Assembly: GCF_008180615.1 (NCBI RefSeq)
Contig: NZ_VTEH01000027.1
Span: forward strand, 1-40,274
Length of the DNA stretch: 40,274 bases
Direction of reading: 5' to 3'
Source: Rossellomorea vietnamensis
Lineage (GTDB): Bacteria; Bacillota; Bacilli; Bacillales; Bacillaceae_B
Made by a program: the position numbers and the translations under genes
Notes under the pieces: model-generated
Told to the model about the DNA's origin: nothing
What the model saw: the letters and a program-made list of their open reading frames with translations, nothing else
The model's database searches: none
Part shown: positions 16,295-23,159 of the stretch, one piece after another
How positions within the stretch are numbered: the stretch's first letter is position 1
How the letters are laid out: each line of letters starts with the position of its first letter

Positions 16295-17812
16295 ATGAAA
16301 AAAATATCAAGTGTATTTTGGATCACTGTAGCTATAGTTCTGGCTGCATTGGTATTCGGGGCTTTTTTACCTGAAGGCTTCGAAAGTTTTACAGGGCAGG
16401 TACAATCTTTCATCAGCACGAATTTTGGCTGGTATTATCTGATACTCGTCACAACGATTGTGATTTTTTGTATCTTCCTAATTATCAGCCCCATTGGTAC
16501 CATTCGTCTTGGAAAGCCGGATGAGAAACCGGAATATAGCACTTCTACTTGGTTTGCTATGCTATTTAGTGCCGGGATGGGAATCGGGCTGGTATTCTGG
16601 GGAGCAGCTGAACCGCTCTCTCATTTTATTTCGCCACCGCTGGCTGAAGGCGGATCAAATGAAGCGATCAAAGAGGGAATGCGTTACACCTTCTTCCATT
16701 GGGGAATTCACGCATGGGCAATTTATGCTCTAGTTGCTCTTTCCTTAGCTTACTTTCAATTCAGAAAAGGAGAGCCTGGACTGGTTTCAGCAACCTTGAA
16801 ACCATTGTTCGGTGATCTTATGAAGGGCCCTCTTGGAGTCGTAGTTGATGTCCTTGCTGTATTTGCTACTGTGGTCGGTGTAGCGACAACATTAGGTTTC
16901 GGTGCTGCACAGATTAATGGAGGGCTTTCTTATCTTCTTGGCATTCCTAATAATTTTACAGTGCAATTTATAATCATCGCTGTAGTTACAGTTCTTTTCA
17001 TGATATCTGCTTGGTCCGGGTTGAGTAAAGGGATTAAGTATTTGAGTAATACCAATATGTTTCTTGCATTGGCCTTATTAGTGATCATGTTCATTGTCGG
17101 CCCCACTCTGCTTATCTTGAACTTATTCACTGATACACTAGGTGCTTATGTTCAAAACCTAGTCAGGATGTCCTTCCGTATCGCTCCGTTGAATGAGGAT
17201 CACCAGACGTGGATAAACGGTTGGACGATATTCTACTGGGCATGGTGGATATCCTGGTCGCCATTCGTTGGAATCTTTATTGCAAGGGTTTCTCGTGGAA
17301 GGACTATTAGAGAGTTCCTCTTTGGAGTCTTGATGCTGCCTTCGCTGGTCAGCTTAATCTGGTTCTCGGTTTTCGGAACTGCTGCTATTGATATACAGCA
17401 ATCAGGAGCAGTGGACCTGGCTACTTATGCTACGGAGGAAGTCCTGTTTGCCGTGTTTAACCAGGTACCGTTATCAGCCATTCTGTCGATCATCGCGGTT
17501 ATCCTGGTCAGCACATTCTTTATTACATCTGCAGATTCTGCGACTTTTGTCCTTGGAATGCAGACAACCTACGGATCGTTGACGCCGTCCAATTCAGTGA
17601 AGCTGACTTGGGGAATCGCCCAATCAACGGTCGCTTTAATATTAATGTACAGCGGCGGGCTGCAAGCACTGCAGAATGCATTGATTATAGCAGCATTTCC
17701 GTTCTCGATGATTATGATTCTGATGATGGTTTCCCTATACCGGGCGCTTTCCAAAGAAAAGAAAGAATTGGGATTATATCTTAAACCTAAACCGCGTAAT
17801 AAAGTACGGTAA
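16295..17812 (+). CDS. opuD: Glycine betaine transporter, BCCT family (OpuD-like)
   Basis: This is a sodium-coupled uptake system for glycine betaine used in osmoprotection, located in the membrane with about 12 helices. It has about 505 aa, close to B. subtilis OpuD (512). Family landmarks are FSPIG-like ISPIGTIRLGKPDEKPE, the glycine-rich FSAGMGIGLVFWGAAEP segment, and the Trp-rich WAWWISWSPFVGIFIARVSR stretch of helix 8 that lines the substrate and ion sites. Three ATG codons stand in a row; the third (16295) has the best spacing from AAAGGGG. It is monocistronic, with a SigB-like promoter and a terminator. Choline or carnitine specificity cannot be excluded. Confidence 0.9.
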   Translation: MKKISSVFWITVAIVLAALVFGAFLPEGFESFTGQVQSFISTNFGWYYLILVTTIVIFCIFLIISPIGTIRLGKPDEKPEYSTSTWFAMLFSAGMGIGLVFWGAAEPLSHFISPPLAEGGSNEAIKEGMRYTFFHWGIHAWAIYALVALSLAYFQFRKGEPGLVSATLKPLFGDLMKGPLGVVVDVLAVFATVVGVATTLGFGAAQINGGLSYLLGIPNNFTVQFIIIAVVTVLFMISAWSGLSKGIKYLSNTNMFLALALLVIMFIVGPTLLILNLFTDTLGAYVQNLVRMSFRIAPLNEDHQTWINGWTIFYWAWWISWSPFVGIFIARVSRGRTIREFLFGVLMLPSLVSLIWFSVFGTAAIDIQQSGAVDLATYATEEVLFAVFNQVPLSAILSIIAVILVSTFFITSADSATFVLGMQTTYGSLTPSNSVKLTWGIAQSTVALILMYSGGLQALQNALIIAAFPFSMIMILMMVSLYRALSKEKKELGLYLKPKPRNKVR

Positions 17813-17820
17813 GTAAAATG

Positions 17821-17848
17821 ACAGGTCTTCCTAGAAGGCCTGTTTTTT
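17821..17848 (+). terminator. Rho-independent terminator
   Basis: ACAGGTCTTC pairs with GAAGGCCTGT, followed by TTTTTT. Confidence 0.85.
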
Positions 17849-17889
17849 CTGTTTCAGGGCGTTTTTTACAGTCAAGAATCCGGGAGTGG

Positions 17890-17900
17890 CATACAGTATA
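17890..17900 (+). promoter_or_regulatory. Sporulation -10 element (CATACAGTATA) for yjcZ
   Basis: CATACAGT matches the SigE -10 CATACANT, and CATAnnnTA of SigK, 30 bases before the ATG. The -35 region (AGTCAAG) is only partly like SigE. Confidence 0.45.
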
Positions 17901-17929
17901 GTAACCTTTGTACAAGGAGGTGGTATTGT

Positions 17930-18049
17930 ATGTACGGTTATGGCGGAGGGTACGGCTATGGCGGCGGTAACAGTTACGGCGGAAGCTTTGTGCTGATTGT
18001 AGTCCTATTCATTCTTTTGATTATTGTTGGTGCAGCTTATGTAAGCTAA
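17930..18049 (+). CDS. yjcZ: YjcZ-family sporulation protein
   Basis: This 39-aa protein begins MYGYGGGYGYGGGNSYGG and continues into a single hydrophobic helix SFVLIVVLFILLIIVGAAY. The glycine-tyrosine head plus one membrane segment is the hallmark of the YjcZ/SscA group of tiny sporulation proteins, which occur in several copies per genome. AAGGAGG precedes the ATG at good spacing. A SigE/SigK-like -10 lies upstream. Its exact function in the spore is not known; in B. subtilis SscA helps coat assembly. Confidence 0.85.
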   Translation: MYGYGGGYGYGGGNSYGGSFVLIVVLFILLIIVGAAYVS

Positions 18050-18152
18050 TCGGATTTTTAGGATTCTGGAAAACATCACTTCTGCGGGCAGCCTAGTTTG
18101 GTGCACCCGGCAGCGTGTGTTCAAGAGTATTTCTAAAAGGCAATAAGAAGTC

Positions 18153-18185
18153 AGCTTCAGAAGGGAAATTCTTCTGGGGCTTTTT
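18153..18185 (+). terminator. Rho-independent terminator
   Basis: AGCTTCAGAA pairs, with two G-U wobbles, with TTCTGGGGCT and is followed by TTTTT. It closes yjcZ. The remaining DNA to 18417 shows no gene. Confidence 0.6.
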
Positions 18186-18417
18186 GCATGAAGTGTTTAC
18201 TTGTTAATAAACTCGTTAGCCTTGGAAAAGGAGGGTTTGTTTTCCGGTGTCTGAGGAATTCCTTTGACGCTGTTTTAAAGAAAGTAAGTATAAAAATTCA
18301 CTCTCACTCTCACTGGATAAATCATTATATCAGGAAGAAATGAACGGAAGCTGATATCGTCCTTTTATGAAGTCGGAATTATAATAGAGGGAAAGAAGAT
18401 TATGCTGAGGTTAAAAG

Positions 18418-18446
18418 TTGCTAATATATATAAGTTTTTTTAAAAT
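18418..18446 (+). promoter_or_regulatory. Possible SigA promoter
   Basis: TTGCTA, 17-base spacer, TAAAAT, 36 bases before the lytic transglycosylase start. Confidence 0.35.
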
Positions 18447-18481
18447 AGAGGTTACACTTATAAAAAGGATGATGCATCCTG

Positions 18482-19093
18482 ATGGTTAAAAAGAGACCAA
18501 AACGAATATTTAAAAAGAATTCACCCATAAAGATTTTACTGATTCCAATTGCGGTTTTACTTCTATATTTTATCGTTTATGGCGGTTTCTTGACCTACCA
18601 GGAGTTATCGGATGAAGCAAAGGAAGAAATTCCTTCAGAATATATACCTATTTATAAAGAGGCTTCAGAAAAGTATGGAGTGCCTTGGAACCTCCTTGCA
18701 GCCCACCACAGAGTCGAAACCAAGTTTTCACAAATGGAAACAATGGTTTCCCCGGTAGGTGCAGAAGGCCATATGCAGTTTATGCCCTGCACATTTATCG
18801 GCTGGTCCCATCCTACCTGTGGAGGGCTGGGAGAAGGGGATATACCAGATGATGAACTGACTGACCCTGGGATGATAGCTAAATATGGTGGATACGGTGT
18901 AGATGCAAATGGGGATGGCAGAGCCGATCCATGGGACATAGAAGATGCTGTCCATAGTGCAGCGAATTATCTGGCGAGCAACGGGGCAGCGGATGGTGAC
19001 ATAGAAAGAGCCGTTTTTGCCTACAACCACAGTGAAGAGTATGTTGAGGATGTTTTGTACTATTCTGAGAGATATCAAACAGAAGAAATGTAA
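18482..19093 (+). CDS. Membrane-anchored lytic transglycosylase / lysozyme-like protein
   Basis: Cleaves peptidoglycan at the cell surface. The 203 aa comprise a positively charged N terminus, one membrane anchor (about 17-37) and an extracellular lysozyme-like domain. The likely catalytic glutamate is E79 in HHRVETKFSQ, followed by the family block VSPVGAEGHMQFMP (90-102). DANGDGRADPWD (141-152) is a calcium-binding-like loop. AANYLASNG and FAYNHSEEYV are further landmarks of this family. Two cysteines (103, 113) could form a disulphide. The ATG lies about 10 bases after AAAAAGGATG. Similar proteins are encoded in Bacillus chromosomes (YocA type) and in conjugative elements; nothing else here suggests an element. 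Confidence 0.82.
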   Translation: MVKKRPKRIFKKNSPIKILLIPIAVLLLYFIVYGGFLTYQELSDEAKEEIPSEYIPIYKEASEKYGVPWNLLAAHHRVETKFSQMETMVSPVGAEGHMQFMPCTFIGWSHPTCGGLGEGDIPDDELTDPGMIAKYGGYGVDANGDGRADPWDIEDAVHSAANYLASNGAADGDIERAVFAYNHSEEYVEDVLYYSERYQTEEM

Positions 19094-19113
19094 TGTCGAC
19101 GATGAAATAAACT

Positions 19114-19153
19114 AAACAGGCTGCCAAGTGTTAACCCTGCAGCCTGTTTTTCT
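19114..19153 (+). terminator. Rho-independent terminator
   Basis: AAACAGGCTGC pairs with GCAGCCTGTTT, followed by TTCTTTT. Confidence 0.85.
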
Positions 19154-19199
19154 TTTCATAACTGTTTAGTTGCGTAGTGAAAGCTGGGGGAAAAGGTAA

Positions 19200-19454
19200 T
19201 TAACTCTTTTTCCTCATGCTTTTCATAATCAAGCTGAGCAGGAAGACCAATATAATGGCACCTATCAGTGCAGGAATAATGGCGATACCAGCAAGGTCAG
19301 GCCCCAAGTCTCCCAGAAGCAACCCTCCAAGCCATGCACCAATGATACCAGCGATGATATTTCCGATAATGCCTCCTGGTACATCTCTTCCAAGAATCAA
19401 TCCTGCAAGCCATCCAATGATACCGCCGACGATTAAATACATAATGAATCCCAT
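19200..19454 (-). CDS. GlsB/YeaQ/YmgE family stress-response membrane protein
   Basis: An 84-aa, very hydrophobic protein with three predicted helices rich in Gly and Ile (for example GGIIGWLAGLILGRDVPGGI and NIIAGIIGAWLGGLLLG), ending in a basic tail KSMRKKS. This is the pattern of the transglycosylase-associated protein family (GlsB), linked to general or envelope stress; its biochemical role is unknown. The ATG follows AAAGGAGGAATTTTAA. It is convergent with the lytic transglycosylase gene and otherwise alone. Confidence 0.9.
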   Translation of the reverse strand: MGFIMYLIVGGIIGWLAGLILGRDVPGGIIGNIIAGIIGAWLGGLLLGDLGPDLAGIAIIPALIGAIILVFLLSLIMKSMRKKS

Positions 19455-19556
19455 TTAAAATTCCTCCTTTGATATAATTTTTATATTTCTTAGATAAAAT
19501 ATACACTGAACATCTTATGGTTAAACCTGAAGAGTTTATGGGTAAAGAAATTAGTT

Positions 19557-19702
19557 GTTTTCGGATATCCCCGTATACTGAGAGTTTTAACTCTAAGCGG
19601 GGAAGAGCAGCTCATTGCTTTTCGGTTCAACCATATTTCATCTCCGTAATAGGGTTTTTTTCGAAATTAATATCAATAGCAACAAAGTTTCGAAGAGAGC
19701 CA
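19557..19702 (+). repeat. Repeat B, copy 3, upstream of the helicase gene
   Basis: TTTTCGGATATCCCCG, TAAGCGGGGAAGAGCAGCTC and TATCAATAGCAACAAAGTTTCG are shared in order with the other copies. It ends 33 bases before the helicase ATG. Confidence 0.75.
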
Positions 19703-19734
19703 TGAAAAAGAGACAATGAGCTAGGAGCGAACAT

Positions 19735-21978
19735 ATGAAGTCAACCGCAATAATGATTCAGCAATGGAAAAATGCCCTGATTGCTGAAATTCAGACATTA
19801 AAAGAATACGAAGGCAGAGGAATTCTTGTTCTTAAGGGCCAGCATTTAGCCACAAGTGAAGGAGGAGCTGTTTACTGGCTCGTCATGGCTTATCCGGCCA
19901 GCTTGTTTGCCGGAGGTTCAATTGTTTTCGAATATAACGGTAAAAAAGCAGAAGGGAACATCCTCTCCTCTGAAGGAACGGATGTCATTGCGGAACTTGA
20001 CTTAGATTTAGGAGCTGAAATTGGTAAAGGGATTATGCGTAATGAACCATGGGATCTTCTCAATAAATTAATTGAGAGGCTGGAAGAGATTGAAGAAGAC
20101 CCATCAAAAATGAAGACAGTTGAGAACGTAATGAATCCTCCTCAGCAAACCTTTCATCCAAGAGAAAAAGTGCAAAGTACTGTACACGAAGCGGTATTGA
20201 GGTCCAAGTATAATCCTGTGACCTATATTTGGGGACCGCCGGGAACAGGGAAGACCTACAATCTTGCCCGGGCTGCTGCCTATCAATATGTAAATGACCG
20301 CAAAATTCTTCTGCTTTCTCACAGTAATGCTGCTATTGATGTAATAACATTGGAAATGTGCCGCTTCTTACAGGAAAAGCACAAATGGACAGGTGGAGAA
20401 GTGATCCGCTATGGTCATCCTGAAAAAGAAGAACTTCACTCTCATCCTGAGTTGAATGTAGCGAAGCTTGCAGAATTGGAAGATAGCATTACCGGGGAAA
20501 GAAAACGTAAATTTGAAAAAAAAAGGTCCATATTGAAAAAGAAGCTCTCGAACCGTTTTAATATAACAGACTCGGCTAAGCTGACGAGAATAGAAGTTGG
20601 GCTGGCAAAAGTAAGGGAGAAGCTTAGAAAAAAGGAAGGTGCTTTTTTAGAGGAGGCAAAGGTAGTTGCAACCACATTATCCAAAGCTGCCACTGATCCA
20701 CTGATTTACAACAGCCAGTTTGATTTGATCATCGTTGATGAAGCCAGCATGGCTTACGCTCCCCAGATTGCTTTTGCAGCAACGCTTGGCACAAGGGTCA
20801 TTATTTGCGGAGATTTCAAACAGCTGCCTCCAATAGCTGTTTCCAGGCATGGGTTGGTGGGAAAATGGCTCAAGCAGGATATCTTTCATCTTTCAGGGAT
20901 AACCGATTGGGTGGAAAGAAGGCAAAGTCACCCTCAATTAATGCTCCTGCCTGTTCAAAGAAGGATGCATCCTGATATTTCTGCATTTACAAATGAACTT
21001 TTTTACCACTCACTAGTCAGTGATCATCCAGATACACTTCATCAACGGGCCAGCATCTCAAATCAATCACCTTTTGAAAAACAGGCAGCTGTATTGATGC
21101 CCGTAATTGATCATCTGCCGTGGTGCATAACGGATAGTGGTTCACGCTGGAATCTCATGAACAGTCTGGCAGCAATACAATTGATGCTGGCAGCCAATGC
21201 TTCGGGAATCTCTTCAATCGGGTATGCAACCCCGTACCGTGCCCAGGCAAGGTGGATGAACACCATAATCTCAATCTTTTTTAACAAGAGAGATATAACC
21301 ATCACAGCAGATATATTCGCATCTACCGTTCATAAATTTCAAGGTTCTGAAAAGGACATGATCCTTTTTGATATCACGGACAGCTTTCCTCAAGAAAAAG
21401 CGGGTGCGCTGCTCACCAAGAAGGAAAGCGGAAGGCTCATCAATGTCTCTGTAACCAGGGCTAAGGGAAAATTTATTTTGCTCGGTGATGACCAATTCAT
21501 TAAAAAGCATGTTAGCGGGGAAAAGCCTGTTCGCAAACTGGTCCATTACTTGGAGAAGAAAGGCAAAACATCTAACAGGGATTATGCCTCTGTTTTCTCC
21601 CCTGTACATACAAAAAGGCTGCGGTGGTATGAGAAAAATAATAATGAAAAACTCTTGAAAGATATTGATAATGCCAAATTCGAAATTATCTTGTCCTTTG
21701 AGAAGGTGGAAGATATCCCGGGTGAAATATGGGCAGCAGTAAAAAGGGGAAGTAATTACAAGACAATAAAAATATTATGTAAACATAAAGAGGGGATTCC
21801 TCTTACCAGCTTCCAACTAGATTCAAGAGAGTATAAACACCCATTTATCGGATTAGACCAAAAAGTGTTATGGTTTGGAAGTCTTCAACCAGGAACTGCA
21901 AATAACAAAGGATTTTCTTATATTCCACGAGTGTTCTCCAGTAGATTCTTTTCAGCTTACGTGGAGGGTTTGTATTAA
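19735..21978 (+). CDS. UPF1/DNA2-like SF1 helicase with C-terminal PLD-like domain
   Basis: A 747-aa protein with a complete superfamily 1 helicase core (COG1112-like): Walker A GPPGTGKT (167-174), motif Ia HSNAAID (196-202), motif II DEAS (335-338), motif III GDFKQLPP (359-366), motif IV QRRMHP (408-413), motif V TVHKFQGSEKD (531-541) and motif VI NVSVTRAK (570-577). The N-terminal 140 residues are a small accessory domain, and 255-305 is a lysine-rich insertion. The last ~110 residues resemble a phospholipase D fold: H702 begins an HxK-like site with Phe where Lys is expected, followed by D708 and GS at 715-716 in the D-x6-GS spacing. Helicase-PLD fusions occur in Mokosh type II phage defence, but this one may be inactive as a nuclease. 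The ATG follows AGGAGCG. It stands alone, downstream of repeat B. Confidence 0.85.
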   Translation: MKSTAIMIQQWKNALIAEIQTLKEYEGRGILVLKGQHLATSEGGAVYWLVMAYPASLFAGGSIVFEYNGKKAEGNILSSEGTDVIAELDLDLGAEIGKGIMRNEPWDLLNKLIERLEEIEEDPSKMKTVENVMNPPQQTFHPREKVQSTVHEAVLRSKYNPVTYIWGPPGTGKTYNLARAAAYQYVNDRKILLLSHSNAAIDVITLEMCRFLQEKHKWTGGEVIRYGHPEKEELHSHPELNVAKLAELEDSITGERKRKFEKKRSILKKKLSNRFNITDSAKLTRIEVGLAKVREKLRKKEGAFLEEAKVVATTLSKAATDPLIYNSQFDLIIVDEASMAYAPQIAFAATLGTRVIICGDFKQLPPIAVSRHGLVGKWLKQDIFHLSGITDWVERRQSHPQLMLLPVQRRMHPDISAFTNELFYHSLVSDHPDTLHQRASISNQSPFEKQAAVLMPVIDHLPWCITDSGSRWNLMNSLAAIQLMLAANASGISSIGYATPYRAQARWMNTIISIFFNKRDITITADIFASTVHKFQGSEKDMILFDITDSFPQEKAGALLTKKESGRLINVSVTRAKGKFILLGDDQFIKKHVSGEKPVRKLVHYLEKKGKTSNRDYASVFSPVHTKRLRWYEKNNNEKLLKDIDNAKFEIILSFEKVEDIPGEIWAAVKRGSNYKTIKILCKHKEGIPLTSFQLDSREYKHPFIGLDQKVLWFGSLQPGTANNKGFSYIPRVFSSRFFSAYVEGLY

Positions 21979-22069
21979 GGTAATAATACATAATGTGCAT
22001 AAACTCGTTGGAGAGAGTGCCTGCAAAAAAAGAGGCGAAGTCAACCGTATTCTGAATGGACAGGTTGGT

Positions 22070-22098
22070 TTGCACAATGAATTTTCGTGTAATACAAT
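22070..22098 (+). promoter_or_regulatory. SigA promoter for the selenoprotein gene
   Basis: TTGCAC, 17-base spacer, TACAAT; transcription would begin near 22105, 16 bases before AGGAGG. Confidence 0.6.
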
Positions 22099-22136
22099 AA
22101 ATAAAAGACGTATCAATAAAAGGAGGATAATGCCCT

Positions 22137-22376
22137 ATGAACAAAATTGCAGTATCCATCGAATTTTGCATGCAATGAAACTATGCGCCAAAAGCCGCGA
22201 GGTTCGCGGAAGAACTGTTTAACCATTTTCGGTCAGATCTGGGAGAGATGAAATTGATTCCTTCCTCAGGCGGAGCTTTTGAGGTGACTGTGAATGGCGA
22301 GAAAATTTACTCAAAATTGGAAACAGGAATTTTTCCTGACATAGATGACACGATAAGAGAAATGGAGAGTAAATAA
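22137..22376 (+). CDS. SelW/Rdx-family selenoprotein with in-frame UGA (C-x-x-U)
   Basis: Ordinary translation stops at TGA 22176-22178, but the frame continues to TAA with an unbroken family match: MNKIAVSIEFCMQU, then NYAPKAARFAEELF, MKLIPSSGGAFEVTVNGEKI and YSKLETGIFPDIDDTIREM. This is the Rdx (SelT/SelW/SelH) thioredoxin-like fold, 79 aa, normal for bacterial members. The UGA falls exactly on the second redox position: Cys11-x-x-Sec14, where Cys-only homologues have CxxC. A stem-loop fitting a bacterial SECIS starts 16 bases after the UGA. AGGAGG lies 10 bases before the ATG; a SigA promoter precedes and a terminator follows. selA is nearby. Likely a cytoplasmic thiol/selenol oxidoreductase. 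A sequencing error in a Cys codon is possible but would not explain the hairpin and selA. Confidence 0.88.
22195..22209 (+). promoter_or_regulatory. Candidate bacterial SECIS hairpin (loop AGGUU)
   Basis: CCGCG and CGCGG form a five-pair stem closing AGGTT. The loop begins 21 bases after the UGA and has G at its second position, inside the known window (about 16-37 bases; G in the first two loop bases). The loop is very like the AGGUCU loop bound by SelB in E. coli fdhF. Confidence 0.75.
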
Positions 22377-22382
22377 TTCAGA

Positions 22383-22415
22383 AAGGATTGGCCTGATGAC
22401 CAGCCAATCCTTTTT
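22383..22415 (+). terminator. Rho-independent terminator of the selenoprotein gene
   Basis: AAGGATTGGC pairs perfectly with GCCAATCCTT and is followed by TTT. Confidence 0.88.
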
Positions 22416-22527
22416 GTGTTTTTCATTTTGAATGCCTTGAATGCTATAAAAATAGTACCTGGATACCAGAACCATTCTCAAGAAGAGTCAGATCAGCACA
22501 CTCTTCATTTGTGAGTTTAGGCATTTT

Positions 22528-22914
22528 TCAAAATTGTCCCTGACATCGAATAATAGAAGGTCCTGGCTTTTTATCAAGCGTTTTCAAAATGTGAATTTCT
22601 ATAAACCCTTTTCGTGGATACAAATGAATGGGATTATTTTTTAAAGAAAAGGGAAATTGAAGAGATCTTTCTCTCTTAGAGTTTCCCTCTGCCGGCATAA
22701 TCTGTATTGACAGTGTTTGTTCTTTTTTTTCGAGGATTATTTCATGCATAGTAAAATTGGATGGTGTCGCTTCCACTATATAAGCATCTGTGGTATCAAA
22801 CAAGTCTACTCGGAATTGAGTTTCATCCAGCTTTGTTGTATAAGGATCCAGAAGCCAGTCTTTCATCCAGCGCTCCCATTCTTCTAATGTAAAATCATCT
22901 CCCGCATTTGACAT
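22528..22914 (-). CDS. cotM: CotM-like spore coat protein (Hsp20/alpha-crystallin type)
   Basis: The 128-aa product has a small-heat-shock-like core: QFRVDLFDTTDAYIVEATPS, HEIILEKKEQTLSIQI, RSLQFPFSL and a GFIEIHILK strand. B. subtilis CotM, an outer-coat protein of this family and similar length, lies beside sspP, sspO and citB, exactly the neighbours found here, so orthology is well supported by context. The start is the ATG at 22914, which has GGAGG 6 bases upstream; an ATG at 22926 is in frame but poorly placed. It is read opposite to the selenium genes that flank it. The stop is TGA, followed by 28 more open codons and a hairpin (see findings). Confidence 0.75.
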   Translation of the reverse strand: MSNAGDDFTLEEWERWMKDWLLDPYTTKLDETQFRVDLFDTTDAYIVEATPSNFTMHEIILEKKEQTLSIQIMPAEGNSKRERSLQFPFSLKNNPIHLYPRKGFIEIHILKTLDKKPGPSIIRCQGQF

Positions 22915-23093
22915 GATTTCCTCCATCTTTCCTCAAGCGCAATCCATAAACAGTCTGCTGTTTGCTCATCAATAAAATCCTGGAAGTCTCTCCCGCTCGT
23001 TTATCCCTGTTAAAAGAGGAAGTCCTGGGCACAGGATCTTACAGCGTTACACGTTATGAATTTACCGCTATCCTTTTAAACAGTCTATTCTCT

Positions 23094-23121
23094 TTGGGAG
23101 AGGATGTGTGGGTGGTATAAT
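23094..23121 (+). promoter_or_regulatory. SigA promoter for selA
   Basis: TTGGGA, 16-base spacer, TATAAT. The start codon is 39 bases after the -10. Confidence 0.55.
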
Positions 23122-23159
23122 GGGGATTATTCAGTGTTTTCATTCAGGAGGAAAGTATT

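Noticed and set aside
21875..22222. 115-codon open frame overlapping the helicase end and the SelW gene
   Set aside because: No ribosome binding site at its start, no family pattern, and it runs out of frame through two better supported genes. Its presence is what hides the UGA gene.
22950..23117. 56-codon open stretch before selA (..LLINKILEVSPARLSLLKEE..)
   Set aside because: No start codon with a ribosome binding site, and the selA -10 TATAAT lies at its end. Probably chance.
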